From Gordonia sediminis (lineage in GTDB: Bacteria; Actinomycetota; Actinomycetes; Mycobacteriales; Mycobacteriaceae): a DNA stretch of 64,000 nucleotides. Positions 1 through 8,300 of this stretch are shown one piece after another (position 1 is the first letter of the stretch; each line of letters begins with the position of its first letter). The DNA lies in the NCBI GenBank assembly GCA_004193205.1, contig RZUM01000007.1:124001-188000 (forward strand), given 5' to 3'. The notes under the pieces were generated by a model that was given only the letters and a program-made list of their open reading frames with translations, did no database searches and was not told the origin of the DNA. A program made the position numbers and the translations under genes.

Positions 1-1
1 G

Positions 2-700
2 CCCGAGGCCCTCAACGCGGTCAACGATGCGCTGCATTCGGGACTGTCGCAGCTGTGGACCCGGCTGAGCGAGGACCCGGAGGTACGTGCAGCGGTCCTG
101 ACCGGCAACGGGAAGGCCTTCTCCGCCGGTGGCGACTTCAGTTACCTCAAAGAGCTCGGCGCCGATGCCGGTCTGCGCGCCAAGACGATTCGCCACGGCC
201 GGGAACTGGTACTGGGGATGGCGCGGTGCCGTGTGCCGGTCATCTCCGCAGTCAACGGACCGGCGGTCGGTCTCGGCTGCAGTCTGGTGGCGCTGAGCGA
301 CGTCGTGTACATGAGTCCGACTGCCTATCTTGCGGATCCGCATGTGCAGGTGGGACTCGTCGCCGCAGACGGTGGTCCGCTCACCTGGCCGTTGCAGATC
401 AGCCTGCTGCAGGCCAAGGAGTTCGCGCTGACCGGAACGAGGATCAGCGCGGAGCGCGCCGTGGCGCTCGGACTCGGCAACCACGTGGTCGACGACCCGC
501 TGTCCGAGGCGATCGGGTGCGCCAAGAAGATGATGGAACTGCCGCAGCAGGCGGTCGAATCGACCAAACGGATGCTGAACATCCATCTCGAACGCGCAGT
601 CCTCGCCAGTCTCGACTACGCGAACATGGCCGAGGAACTCTCGTTCCAGACCGACGATTTCCGCGTGACGATCGAGCGGTTGACGGCGCCGAAGAGCTGA
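2..700 (+). CDS. Enoyl-CoA hydratase/isomerase family protein (crotonase), 5' truncated
   Basis: The reading frame is open from base 2 to a TGA at 698-700, so the N-terminus lies outside the window and 232 codons are visible. The crotonase oxyanion loop (KAFSAGGDF) and the second loop (VNGPAVGLGCSL) are present. Both acid/base glutamates of classical enoyl-CoA hydratase appear replaced: Ser follows GLGC where Glu is usual, and the second position reads ADPHVQVG instead of PEVxLG. This is therefore a crotonase-fold acyl-CoA enzyme, possibly an isomerase, hydrolase or diverged hydratase, rather than a proven hydratase. A strong hairpin follows the stop. An ATG at 218 would remove the oxyanion loop and is not the true start. 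Confidence 0.85.
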   Translation, partial: PEALNAVNDALHSGLSQLWTRLSEDPEVRAAVLTGNGKAFSAGGDFSYLKELGADAGLRAKTIRHGRELVLGMARCRVPVISAVNGPAVGLGCSLVALSDVVYMSPTAYLADPHVQVGLVAADGGPLTWPLQISLLQAKEFALTGTRISAERAVALGLGNHVVDDPLSEAIGCAKKMMELPQQAVESTKRMLNIHLERAVLASLDYANMAEELSFQTDDFRVTIERLTAPKS

Positions 701-716
701 GGTCGCGGCGAGCTGT

Positions 717-745
717 CGCCTGGCCCACCCTCTCAGGGCCAGGCG
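717..745. terminator. Bidirectional terminator-like hairpin
   Basis: A perfect 10-bp inverted repeat (CGCCTGGCCC at 717-726 and GGGCCAGGCG at 736-745) with a 9-base loop lies between two convergent genes whose stops are at 700 and 758. There is no clear U-tract, as is usual in actinobacteria. Confidence 0.6.
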
Positions 746-757
746 GCACCTTCGCGC

Positions 758-1513
758 TCAGATCCTCTGCGCGAGGAGCTGTTCTGATCGCTGTACGGTT
801 CCGGTGATGCCGTCAGCCCGCTGTGCCGCCAGATGAACGGCGGCCTGCCCCATGGATTCGGGGGGCTCGACCATCTCCGGCGGGATCTCCAGTCCGCCAC
901 CGGAGGCACGCCATCCCTCGGTGAGGACGACGCGAGACGGGCTCAGGCAGTTCACCGCGATGTTGTCGGCGCGCAAATCGGTCGCCAGACCCAGGTAGAG
1001 CCGCTCAACCGCGGCCTTGGAGACCCAGTAGGCGTTCGCGCCGCGGTCGATCATGCCGACGCCGCTCGTGGTGATCGCGGTCAGTGATCCTCCGCCGCGC
1101 GCGCGAAGGTGGGGTATCGCTGCCTTGGTCACGTTGAACGTGCCGGTGAGGTTGACGTCGAGACTGAGCTGCCACCGTTTCAGCGGGGTCTTCTCGACCG
1201 GGCCGAGCCAGAGCACACCGGCATTGGCCACGACGATGTCGAGGCCACCGAACTCTCGGACCACGGTCTCCGTGGCCGTGTTGACCGAATCCTCGTCGGT
1301 GACGTCACATGCCACCGGCAGCGCGCTTCCGCCGGCCGCCTCGATCGCGGAAGCGACACTGTGAATCGTTCCGGGTAAACGTGATTCGGCCTCCGTGCGG
1401 GCGGCGACCGCCACCGCGGCGCCCGCGTCGGCGAGGGCAACTGCGATGGCGGCACCGATTCCGCGACTCGCGCCGGCAACCAGCGCGACCTGTCCGGCGA
1501 GTGACCGCGTCAT
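758..1513 (-). CDS. SDR family NAD(P)-dependent oxidoreductase
   Basis: A 251-aa classical short-chain dehydrogenase/reductase that would oxidise a hydroxyacyl-CoA or alcohol (or reduce a ketone) in the cytoplasm. The cofactor motif GASRGIG is near residue 14, NAG near residue 95, and the catalytic YxxxK is seen as YWVSK near residue 160. I place the start at the ATG at 1513, whose codon overlaps the TGA of the upstream SDR in a 4-bp ATGA, implying translational coupling. The longer reading frame upstream is arginine-rich out-of-frame sequence. The C-terminus (VQRSEQLLAQRI) lacks the usual VDGG motif, so it is somewhat diverged. Substrate unknown. Confidence 0.88.
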   Translation of the reverse strand: MTRSLAGQVALVAGASRGIGAAIAVALADAGAAVAVAARTEAESRLPGTIHSVASAIEAAGGSALPVACDVTDEDSVNTATETVVREFGGLDIVVANAGVLWLGPVEKTPLKRWQLSLDVNLTGTFNVTKAAIPHLRARGGGSLTAITTSGVGMIDRGANAYWVSKAAVERLYLGLATDLRADNIAVNCLSPSRVVLTEGWRASGGGLEIPPEMVEPPESMGQAAVHLAAQRADGITGTVQRSEQLLAQRI

Positions 1514-2271
1514 CTGGGCGGGAAACGGAGAGCGCCGTCGAGGCGGATGATCTCGCCGTTGAGGTAGTCGTTGGCGCAGATGTGCTCCACGAGCGCGGCG
1601 TACTCCGGCGACTGTCCCATCCGCTTCGGCCACGGGACCTGCTTGCCCCAGTACTCCTCGAGCTGATCGGCGTGCTTGCCGTACGCGGGGGTGTTGAACG
1701 TTCCGGGTGCGATGGTGACGACCCGGATGCCCAGCGGGGAGAGGTCGCGGGCGGCGACGAGCGTCATGCCGACCACACCACCCTTGGCGGCCGAGTAGGG
1801 GAGCTGGCCGATCTGTCCCTCGTAGGCGGCGATCGACGCGGTGTTGATGATGACGCCACGGCCCGAGTCGGTGGCCTCCTGGCGTGCGATGGCGGCGGCG
1901 GTCAACCGCATCACGTTGAAGACGCCGGTGAGATAGACGTCGATCGTGGTGCGGAAGCCGTCGAGATCCAGTGGGCTGCCGTCCTTGCCGACGAGCCGCC
2001 CGCCCGAGGCCGGGCCGCCGTGGGTGTCGACCGAGATCCGGAACGGTGCCATCTCCTCGGCCTCGGCGATCGCCGCGTTCACGTCATCGGTGTTCGTGGC
2101 GTCGGTCCGGACGTAGCGAACGCCGAGCTCGGCTTCGAGTTCTTTGCCCTTTTCATCGGCGAGATCGGCGACCACGACACGTGCGCCGGCGGCGTGCAGT
2201 TTGCGGACCGTCGCCTCCCCGAGCCCGCCGGCACCGCCGACGACCACTGCAGAACTGCCTGCGATATCCAT
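1510..2271 (-). CDS. SDR family oxidoreductase, type-2 3-hydroxyacyl-CoA dehydrogenase-like
   Basis: A 253-aa SDR with the Rossmann motif [11 protein letters not shown], catalytic YSAAK and [10 protein letters not shown] at the C-terminus. The insert and the C-terminal pattern resemble type-2 3-hydroxyacyl-CoA dehydrogenases (HSD17B10-like), which oxidise 3-hydroxyacyl-CoA with NAD. The ATG at 2271 is preceded by AAGAAGGGA at a good spacing, so I prefer it to an in-frame start at 2298. It is the first gene of a two-SDR minus operon. It diverges from fadD, and a perfect GAGAA-N5-TTCTC operator (2310-2324) lies about 39 bases upstream. It is likely the beta-oxidation hydroxyacyl step for the fadD-thiolase operon across the divergent promoter. 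Confidence 0.87.
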   Translation of the reverse strand: MDIAGSSAVVVGGAGGLGEATVRKLHAAGARVVVADLADEKGKELEAELGVRYVRTDATNTDDVNAAIAEAEEMAPFRISVDTHGGPASGGRLVGKDGSPLDLDGFRTTIDVYLTGVFNVMRLTAAAIARQEATDSGRGVIINTASIAAYEGQIGQLPYSAAKGGVVGMTLVAARDLSPLGIRVVTIAPGTFNTPAYGKHADQLEEYWGKQVPWPKRMGQSPEYAALVEHICANDYLNGEIIRLDGALRFPPR

Positions 2272-2309
2272 CTGCGTTTCCCTTCTTGCGACTAACACTC
2301 TCTGTCTGA

Positions 2310-2324
2310 GAGAATAATGTTCTC
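2310..2324. promoter_or_regulatory. Operator of the 15-bp palindrome family, fadD/SDR divergent promoter
   Basis: GAGAATAATGTTCTC, perfect arms, in the 53-bp gap between the divergent SDR (start 2271) and fadD (ATG 2325). It abuts the fadD start codon. Read towards fadD it contains TAATGT, and read towards the SDR it contains TATTCT, both possible -10 elements. Confidence 0.75.
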
Positions 2325-3797
2325 ATGAACATCACCATGATTCTCGATATGGCGTCAAGCGTCGACGACCGATTGGTCGTGACGTCCGGCGGGCGCTCGG
2401 TCACGGCCATCGATCTCAAACTGTTGGCGCGGCGAGCAGCGGAGTCTCTCCGTGGCTGCACCGCGGTGCTCTACGAGGGGGTGAATCACCTGGCGTACCC
2501 GGTCGCGTTGTTCGGTGCCGCCTACGCCGGGGTTCCGTTCGTCCCGTTGAACTATCGGCTCAGCGACACCGCACTCGGGGCACTCGAGGCGAAACACGTC
2601 GGCGCACGCGTCCTGCGGTCCGGTGATCTGGACAAGTGGATCGGCGAACTCGATGATCGCCCTGACCCCGCCGACGATGCGCTGGATGCCGACCTCACCG
2701 ACCCGGACGCGGTTGGCGTGATCATCTACACGAGTGGGACGACCGCCGAGCCCAAGGCGGCGATCCTCCGCCATCGCCATCTGTTGGCCTACGCATTCAA
2801 CACGCTCGAATTCTCCTCGGCTGCCGTGGAAGACGCGGCACTCGTAGCGGTGCCCCCGTACCACATCGCGGGGCTGACGAATCTGATGTCGAACCTCTAC
2901 ACCGGGCGGCGCATCGTCTATGCGACCGGTTTCGATGCGCAGCAGTGGATCGACACAGTGCGCGCTGAATCGGTCACACACGCGATGCTGGTTCCCACCA
3001 TGTTGGCGCGGGTCGTCGACGTGCTCGACGGCGAGGGCGGATCGTTGCCATCCCTGGCGAATCTCGCGTACGGCGGAGCGCGTACCCCGCGCCCGGTGAT
3101 CGAACGGGCCCTGCGTGCGCTACCCGAGACCGGATTCGTCAACGCCTATGGGCTGACCGAGACCGCGTCGTCGATCGCGGTGCTGGGCCCCGAGGATCAT
3201 CGCGCCGCGGCCGCGTCGTCGGAACCCGAGGTCCGGGCGCGGCTCGGATCGGTAGGACGTGCCTTGCCGGGTGTCGAGATCGAGATTCGCGACGAGTTGG
3301 GAGTCGTGCTCCCGGCAGGGCAGGAAGGACTGGTGTTCGTCCGCGGAGACCAGATCTCGGGTGAGTACGGCGGACGAAGCGTTCTCGACCACGAAGGGTG
3401 GTTCGCGACAAGGGATCTGGGTCGACTCGACTCCGATGGGTACCTCTTCGTCGAGGGCCGCGCCGACGACACGATCATCCGTGGCGGCGAGAACATCGCG
3501 CCGGCCGAGATCGAAGACGTGCTGACCGCGCATCCCACGGTGACCGAGGCTGCCGTCATCGGGGTTCCCGATCCCGAGTGGGGACAGCGGATCGTCGCCG
3601 TCGTCGTCGGGGACGGTGATCCAGAGGAGATCCGGTCCTGGGCCAAGGAGAGGCTGCGGTCGTCGAAGACGCCCGATTCGATCATCGTCGTCTCCGAGCT
3701 GCCCCGTACGGAGACGGGGAAACTGTTGCGCCGCAGGCTCCTTGACGACCTATCCGCTACCGATTCGAAACCAGAACTGGAGAGCCACCATGCCTGA
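2325..3797 (+). CDS. Acyl-CoA synthetase (AMP-forming, FadD-type)
   Basis: A 490-aa adenylate-forming ligase that would activate a carboxylic acid to its CoA thioester through an acyl-adenylate. The P-loop YTSGTTAEPKA is near residue 138, YGLTETAS near 277, and the hinge/C-terminal block GRADDTIIRGGENIAP near 380; PRTETGKLLRR carries the late catalytic Lys. The length is typical. The start is uncertain. The ATG at 2325 directly follows the operator, with no room for a Shine-Dalgarno, so translation may be leaderless or begin at 2337 or 2349 (both in-frame ATG). It overlaps the thiolase gene by 8 bp, so fadD, thiolase and meaB form one operon. Substrate unknown. Confidence 0.9.
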   Translation: MNITMILDMASSVDDRLVVTSGGRSVTAIDLKLLARRAAESLRGCTAVLYEGVNHLAYPVALFGAAYAGVPFVPLNYRLSDTALGALEAKHVGARVLRSGDLDKWIGELDDRPDPADDALDADLTDPDAVGVIIYTSGTTAEPKAAILRHRHLLAYAFNTLEFSSAAVEDAALVAVPPYHIAGLTNLMSNLYTGRRIVYATGFDAQQWIDTVRAESVTHAMLVPTMLARVVDVLDGEGGSLPSLANLAYGGARTPRPVIERALRALPETGFVNAYGLTETASSIAVLGPEDHRAAAASSEPEVRARLGSVGRALPGVEIEIRDELGVVLPAGQEGLVFVRGDQISGEYGGRSVLDHEGWFATRDLGRLDSDGYLFVEGRADDTIIRGGENIAPAEIEDVLTAHPTVTEAAVIGVPDPEWGQRIVAVVVGDGDPEEIRSWAKERLRSSKTPDSIIVVSELPRTETGKLLRRRLLDDLSATDSKPELESHHA

Positions 3798-4929
3798 CGC
3801 CATCATCGTCGCCGCCCGCCGGACCCCGATCGGGACCGCGTTCAAGGGAACACTGCGCGATACCGACGCCTTCGACCTCGCCGAGCATGTCATCGCGGCG
3901 GTGGTCGAGGACCTCGGTTCGGCCCCGATCGACGACGTGATCCTCGGCGAAGGTCTGTACGGCGGAGGTGTCGTCGCGCGCCACGCGGCGATCACTGCCG
4001 GGCTCGTCGATGTGCCGGGCCTGGCAGTCAATCGACACTGTGCGGCGGGCCTGGCGGCGGTACAGGCCGCTGCCGGCAGTATCCGGGCGGGCATGGACAA
4101 GCTGGTCCTCGCCGGCGGGGTGAACTCGGCGTCCACGTCTCCGCGGCAGAAGTTCCGGGTCGGCGAGGAGTGGATCGAGCCGTGGATGCCGCCGACACAC
4201 CCCAATCAGCCGGATGCGCCGAACAAGGACATGTCCATCACAGTGGGCTGGAACTCGGCTGTGGCCGCGGGGATTTCCCGCACCGAGATGGACGAGTGGG
4301 CCCTGCGATCGCATCGCAACGCGATTGCCGCGATCGACGAGGGACGGTTCGATGACGAGGTCGTGCCCATCAAGACCGTGCACGGGCTGTTCTCGGTCGA
4401 CGAGCATCCACGACGGGAGACCAGCATTGAGAAGCTGGCGTCGCTGAAGCCGCTCCACCCCGAGATCGAGGGCTTTTCGATCACCGCCGGCAATGCGAGT
4501 GGTGCCAACGATGCGGCCGCTCTGCTGGCGATCGCGAGCGGTGAATTCGGGCTACCGGCGCTGGCGACCGTTCGGTCGTGGGCATCGGTGGGGGTCGACC
4601 CGTCCCAGACGGGCCTCTCCCCGGTCACCGCGATCCCGAAGGCGCTCGGCCGTGCGGGACTGTCGCTGTCAGATGTCGACCTGTTCGAGATCAATGAAGC
4701 CTTCGCAGCGAATTGTCTTGCTTGCGTACGCATGCTCGACATCGACCCCGATCGGGTGAACGTCAACGGCAGCGGGTGCTCTCTCGGTCATCCGGTAGCC
4801 GCCAGCGGCGCACGTATGCTGACCACGCTCGTCTACGAACTGCGCAGGCGCGGTGGGGGAATCGGCGTCGCGTCGATGTGCGCCGGTGGTGGACTGGGAT
4901 CGGCTGTGGTCATCGAGGTCCATGGCTGA
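3790..4929 (+). CDS. Acetyl-CoA C-acyltransferase (thiolase, FadA-type)
   Basis: A 379-aa degradative thiolase that would cleave a 3-ketoacyl-CoA with CoA. The nucleophile Cys is in NRHCAAGLAAV (about residue 82), NEAFAAN follows near 302, the GHP histidine is in GCSLGHPVAASG near 333, and the C-terminal acid/base Cys is in SMCAGGGLG. All key residues are intact. The start at ATG 3790 has GGAGAG upstream and overlaps the 3' end of fadD. Its own 3' end overlaps meaB by 8 bp. It probably carries out the last beta-oxidation step for the acid activated by the neighbouring FadD. Confidence 0.92.
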   Translation: MPDAIIVAARRTPIGTAFKGTLRDTDAFDLAEHVIAAVVEDLGSAPIDDVILGEGLYGGGVVARHAAITAGLVDVPGLAVNRHCAAGLAAVQAAAGSIRAGMDKLVLAGGVNSASTSPRQKFRVGEEWIEPWMPPTHPNQPDAPNKDMSITVGWNSAVAAGISRTEMDEWALRSHRNAIAAIDEGRFDDEVVPIKTVHGLFSVDEHPRRETSIEKLASLKPLHPEIEGFSITAGNASGANDAAALLAIASGEFGLPALATVRSWASVGVDPSQTGLSPVTAIPKALGRAGLSLSDVDLFEINEAFAANCLACVRMLDIDPDRVNVNGSGCSLGHPVAASGARMLTTLVYELRRRGGGIGVASMCAGGGLGSAVVIEVHG

Positions 4930-5818
4930 GATCCAGTCGACGGTGCCACGCACAGTCGCCGAACTGCTCGTGGCCGCACGGGGAGGTTCCGCCCGTGCGG
5001 CCGGGCGGCTCCTGACCCACGTCGAAGGAGAGGGTCGCGGTGCGGTCCTCGACTCCATCGGTCCCTCACCCGGCACGGTTTCCGTCGTCGGGGTCACGGG
5101 TCCGCCCGGTGCCGGAAAGTCCACCACCATCACGGCGCTCGTCGCGGCCTACCGGGCGCAGGGTCGTCGCGTGGCGGTGCTGGCCGTCGACCCGACCTCG
5201 CCCTACAGCGGCGGTGCGCTCCTCGGTGACCGCATCCGGATGACCCAGCACATCGACGACATGGACGTCCTGATCCGTTCCATGGCGACCCGCGGTCACC
5301 TGGGCGGGTTGGCCTCCGCAGTGCCCGCAGCGATCCGACTGCTCGAAGCCCTCGGTTACGATGTCGTGCTCGTCGAGACCGTCGGTGTGGGACAGTCCGA
5401 GGTCGAGGTGTCGGCGGTCGCCGAACCCACCATCGTGATCCTGAATCCCGGTGCTGGAGATGCTGTTCAGGCGGCGAAGGCGGGGTTGCTCGAGGTTGCC
5501 GACATTCTCGTCGTCAACAAGGCGGACCGCGAGGGCGCCGATCAGACCGTGCGCGATCTGCGTATGGAATCGTCGGCGCCGGTGCTCACGCTGATTGCCT
5601 CCCGTGGCGAGGGCATCGTCGAGCTCATGGAGGCGATTGAAAAGCATCGTCGCGACGACGATCCGGATCGTCGAGCCGCGCGGGTGCGCTCGCAGATCCT
5701 CTCGTTGGCGATGACCCGGTTGCGTGCGCATCCCGCGCTCTCGGACGTGGTCGACGACGTCGTCGCCGGGCGCTGTGACCTCTATGCCGCCATCGAGCAC
5801 CTCGTCACGCCTCGATAG
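4922..5818 (+). CDS. meaB: MeaB/ArgK-family GTPase (B12 mutase chaperone)
   Basis: A 298-aa G3E-family GTPase. Members load and protect adenosylcobalamin-dependent mutases such as methylmalonyl-CoA or isobutyryl-CoA mutase. The Walker A motif GPPGAGKS is near residue 59, switch-like DRIRMTQH near 104, ETVGVGQSEVEV near 152 and the base-recognition motif NKAD near 199. The start at ATG 4922 lies inside the thiolase 3' end (8-bp overlap); the longer frame from 4853 is thiolase shadow. No mutase subunit is encoded in this window, which is unusual because meaB normally adjoins its mutase. Its place in a beta-oxidation operon suggests that the pathway releases propionyl-CoA or a branched acyl-CoA. 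Confidence 0.9.
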   Translation: MAEIQSTVPRTVAELLVAARGGSARAAGRLLTHVEGEGRGAVLDSIGPSPGTVSVVGVTGPPGAGKSTTITALVAAYRAQGRRVAVLAVDPTSPYSGGALLGDRIRMTQHIDDMDVLIRSMATRGHLGGLASAVPAAIRLLEALGYDVVLVETVGVGQSEVEVSAVAEPTIVILNPGAGDAVQAAKAGLLEVADILVVNKADREGADQTVRDLRMESSAPVLTLIASRGEGIVELMEAIEKHRRDDDPDRRAARVRSQILSLAMTRLRAHPALSDVVDDVVAGRCDLYAAIEHLVTPR

Positions 5819-5843
5819 TCGAAGACGCCCGATTTCGCCCGTC

Positions 5844-5948
5844 GACAGCAACCCAAATCCTCGCGACAGCAACCGGGACTCCGCTGATGGCAACCTCGAT
5901 CGCACCGAGGGCAACCGCAATCGCACCGAAGGCAGCAGAGGCGCCTCT
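5844..5948 (+). repeat. Five tandem copies of a degenerate 21-bp repeat
   Basis: Copies begin at 5844, 5865, 5886, 5907 and 5928, exactly 21 bp apart. Each starts with a form of GACAGCAACC, GATGGCAACC, GAGGGCAACC or GAAGGCAGC, followed by about 11 more variable bases. The last copy is the most degraded. A related array in the opposite orientation is at 6219-6281. Confidence 0.8.
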
Positions 5949-6218
5949 GACTCCAACCAGATCCAGGTCGGGACCACCAGCGAGGGGGACTGGGTCACGG
6001 CGTGTGGAGTCGGTGTCAGCCGCGGGATCGCTAGTCTTTTGACCAGGGTTCTTCGACGCGTTCGCCCTATCCGACGATGGACAGCGGCTCCAAGTACTGA
6101 CATGGGCAGGGGTCGTTTTCTCCGCGGTCGGAAATCTCATGTCACCTATCCGTCCGACCTGAGCGCCTGGAGAATGTGTCTGAGCCTGTCGACTCGGGCC
6201 GTTTGGAGCGCCGATCGA

Positions 6219-6281
6219 GGTTGCCGTCGGCGGACTTTCGGTTGCCGTCGCGAGAATACTGGTTGCCGTCGCGAGGCGCGC
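6219..6281 (-). repeat. Three tandem 21-bp repeats, inverted relative to the 5844 array
   Basis: GGTTGCCGTCG begins at 6219, 6240 and 6261, again with exact 21-bp spacing. The reverse complement, CTCGCGACGGCAACC, differs by one base from CTCGCGACAGCAACC at 5860-5874, so the two arrays are the same repeat family facing each other. Confidence 0.8.
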
Positions 6282-6333
6282 GGGCGCGGCCGACGCGCAA
6301 CGCGCAACAGGGGCGTCGTCGACAGGTTGCGGG

Positions 6334-7374
6334 TCAGGCGAATTCGGGTACGAACTGCGGGAGGTCGACGGAAGTGAGGATGCCGGGCGGCGCTTCGCAG
6401 ACGTGGCGCACCGCATTGACCGCACGGTTGGCGGTGTAGCCGGGCGTCGTCTCGGCGAGTCGTTCGGGCGCGATCGGCATTCGGATATCCACCCTCAGTG
6501 GGGCATCGCCGTCGAGATCCACCCGCCATCCGGTCGACATGAGGTCCCACTGCGGTTCGAGGTCCGTCGTGCAATACCAGTTGGCGCGGAAGCGTATTGC
6601 GGATCCCTCCTTGCATGAGGCGGCTACCGTGACGCGTTGCGCACCTACCGAACCCGCAGGCAGAGTGCCGGCCGCGATCGTGATCGGGGATTCGATGACG
6701 GCTACTTCACCGCAGGCCGCGATGGCCTCCACATGCATGCCGAGCGACTCGGCGAGCGTATGTAGCGACGGGCCGAAGCTGTCGCGGAGGTGGTCGAGCC
6801 GGGACTCATCGAATTCCGCTGGGGGACGACCGAATCCCATGATGTCGAACAGCAACTCTGGTGAATTGCGTTGTGAGAGATCTGCGTACTCGTCGATGCC
6901 GATGCGCGTCAGGCGACGCTGCAGCGAAGCGAGCAGGATGGGGACTGCTTCGGTGATGAAACCGGGGCTGCTGCCGGTGGAGTGGATCGTGGATTGCCCA
7001 TCGGTGCACGCGCGTTCGACGCTCTTGCGCAGCTCCGGGTTCATGCTCGATGGTCGGTGAAACTCGCCGCGAGTCGTCACGATGTCGATTCCGGCTTCAA
7101 GGAGCCGCGCCACTTCGTCGACGTCGAGGGCGGCAGGCATGTAGAGCACGCAGTCGGGACGCAGCTCGATTATGTCGTCGAGGCGATTCGTCGCGAAGAC
7201 CCCGATCGGATCGAGTCCACATAGTTCACCGGCATCCACGCCGACCTTCGCCGATGAGGTGACATGAACCCCGGCGAGCTCGAGCCGAGGATGTTCGATG
7301 ATGCCGCGAAGGGCGCGGGCACCGATGTTGCCGGTTGCCCATTGCACGCACGACAGCCGGTCGGATCCACTCAC
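6334..7374 (-). CDS. Dihydrodipicolinate reductase-like NAD(P)H-dependent dehydrogenase
   Basis: A 346-aa protein with an N-terminal nucleotide-binding fold (VQWATGNIGARALRGII, residues 9-25), like the actinobacterial dihydrodipicolinate-reductase-like or 2,4-diaminopentanoate-dehydrogenase-like family. These proteins are often found in lipid and steroid catabolic clusters, where their substrate is usually not known. GSSPGFITEA in the middle is a conserved family segment. The start is a GTG at 7374 whose codon overlaps the TGA of the thioesterase gene in a GTGA. It is the third gene of the TetR-thioesterase-dehydrogenase minus operon. I infer reduction of a keto or imine group, or oxidation of a hydroxyl, but the sequence does not identify the substrate. 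Confidence 0.75.
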   Translation of the reverse strand: MSGSDRLSCVQWATGNIGARALRGIIEHPRLELAGVHVTSSAKVGVDAGELCGLDPIGVFATNRLDDIIELRPDCVLYMPAALDVDEVARLLEAGIDIVTTRGEFHRPSSMNPELRKSVERACTDGQSTIHSTGSSPGFITEAVPILLASLQRRLTRIGIDEYADLSQRNSPELLFDIMGFGRPPAEFDESRLDHLRDSFGPSLHTLAESLGMHVEAIAACGEVAVIESPITIAAGTLPAGSVGAQRVTVAASCKEGSAIRFRANWYCTTDLEPQWDLMSTGWRVDLDGDAPLRVDIRMPIAPERLAETTPGYTANRAVNAVRHVCEAPPGILTSVDLPQFVPEFA

Positions 7375-8222
7375 GAGGGCATCCGCACTACAGCTTCTTG
7401 TGCGAAAGAAGCTACCAAAGAACCATTCTCGGTGATGATGTCACCTCGGCCGAAGCATCGTCCACCGGAGATGATCGGGCTGTCCTGACGAAGCAGCAAC
7501 CAGTCGTCCGTCCGGATCGGTCGATGGAACCAGAGGGTGTGTGCGGTCACTGCGGAATAGAAGGCCGTGCCGTTGCCGCCCTGGCTGAAGCCCTCGAGGG
7601 GGCGCAGGGCAGTGCCGATCACGGTGAGGTCGGTCGCGTAGGCGGCGACGGCCGGGTGGGCGACCGGATCAGCGGTCGACGGTGTTCTCATCCACAATTC
7701 GTAGTGTGGTGGGCCAGCGACGGGATCGTCCAGGTCGTCACGCGATCTGGTTTCCCACGGCAGCAGGCTCACCGCAATGTCGTTGTCCGGTCCGGGTAGT
7801 TCGGGGACAGGGTCAATCGTCTGGACATCGGGCCCGTCGTCGGGGATGTGCATCGAGACTGTGGCGACTGCGATCAGACGGTCGGTTTGCATCGCACTGA
7901 TCTGGAGGGTGTCCAGCGACCGGCCCCGATGGCGGTGGACCACCTCGTAGGTGACTTCCTCGTCGACCATCCCCTCGCGTAAGAAGTTGGCGTACAACGA
8001 CTTCACGGACTTTTCGGGGCTTGCGCGTAGTGCCGATACCACGATTTGGGCGAGCAACTGGCCGCCAAAGATGCGCCTATACGGTAGTGCGAGGTTGGGC
8101 CCGCGGAAACTCCTGGATATCGTCGGCGTGGTCGCCGCTCCTCCACCTGCCGCAGCTACCACCGCCGGTGTGCAGTCGCGGAGGTCGAGAACTGAAATCA
8201 GCTCATTGAAGTCGTTGGCCAT
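7371..8222 (-). CDS. TesB-like acyl-CoA thioesterase (double hotdog)
   Basis: A 283-aa acyl-CoA thioesterase II family protein: N-terminal hotdog (FGGQLLAQIVVSA near residue 55, LYANFLREG near 77) and C-terminal hotdog (LWFHRPIRTDDWLLL, GGRCFGRGDI, LVASFAQEAVVR). In TesB the catalytic Asp usually sits just before the His-x-x-Trp-Phe-His block; here that position reads VTAHTLWFH, so Asp appears to be Ala and activity may be altered. I choose the ATG at 8222. A promoter fits well upstream: TTCTCA, 17 bp, then TACTAT, giving a very short leader, with the -35 in the right arm of the operator at 8253-8267. It probably releases or recycles CoA intermediates. Confidence 0.85.
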   Translation of the reverse strand: MANDFNELISVLDLRDCTPAVVAAAGGGAATTPTISRSFRGPNLALPYRRIFGGQLLAQIVVSALRASPEKSVKSLYANFLREGMVDEEVTYEVVHRHRGRSLDTLQISAMQTDRLIAVATVSMHIPDDGPDVQTIDPVPELPGPDNDIAVSLLPWETRSRDDLDDPVAGPPHYELWMRTPSTADPVAHPAVAAYATDLTVIGTALRPLEGFSQGGNGTAFYSAVTAHTLWFHRPIRTDDWLLLRQDSPIISGGRCFGRGDIITENGSLVASFAQEAVVRMPS

Positions 8223-8252
8223 ATTCCGATAGTAAGCACGGATCTCGAAAAT

Positions 8253-8267
8253 GAGAACTCGATTCTC
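8253..8267. promoter_or_regulatory. Operator of the 15-bp palindrome family, thioesterase promoter
   Basis: GAGAACTCGATTCTC, perfect arms, 31 bp upstream of the thioesterase ATG and just past the TetR stop codon. On the minus strand its right arm supplies TTCTCA, a possible -35, 17 bp before TACTAT. A bound repressor would block the polymerase here. Confidence 0.75.
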
Positions 8268-8300
8268 GATCGAGATCCGAGACACGCGACTGCCGAAGAA

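Larger units (their letters stand above)
5819..6333. other. Gene-free stretch between convergent meaB and a dehydrogenase
   Basis: These 515 bases separate two convergent genes. I find no frame with a credible ribosome-binding site and family match. The open frames that cross the stretch begin inside or run into the flanking genes and have heptad-repetitive translations. The stretch holds two arrays of a 21-bp repeat in opposite orientation, listed separately, and nothing else I can identify. Confidence 0.6.

Noticed and set aside
2310-2324. Assignment of the palindrome as a KstR or KstR2 cholesterol-regulator site
   Set aside because: The described KstR (AACnnGTT core) and KstR2 (CAAGnnCTTG core) patterns do not match GAGAAYnnnRTTCTC, so I leave the regulator unnamed.
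5724-6377. Plus-strand open frame with heptad repeats (DGN, EGN, DSN) through the gap after meaB
   Set aside because: It begins inside meaB in another frame, has no ribosome-binding site and runs into the convergent gene. The repeats are recorded as DNA repeats instead.
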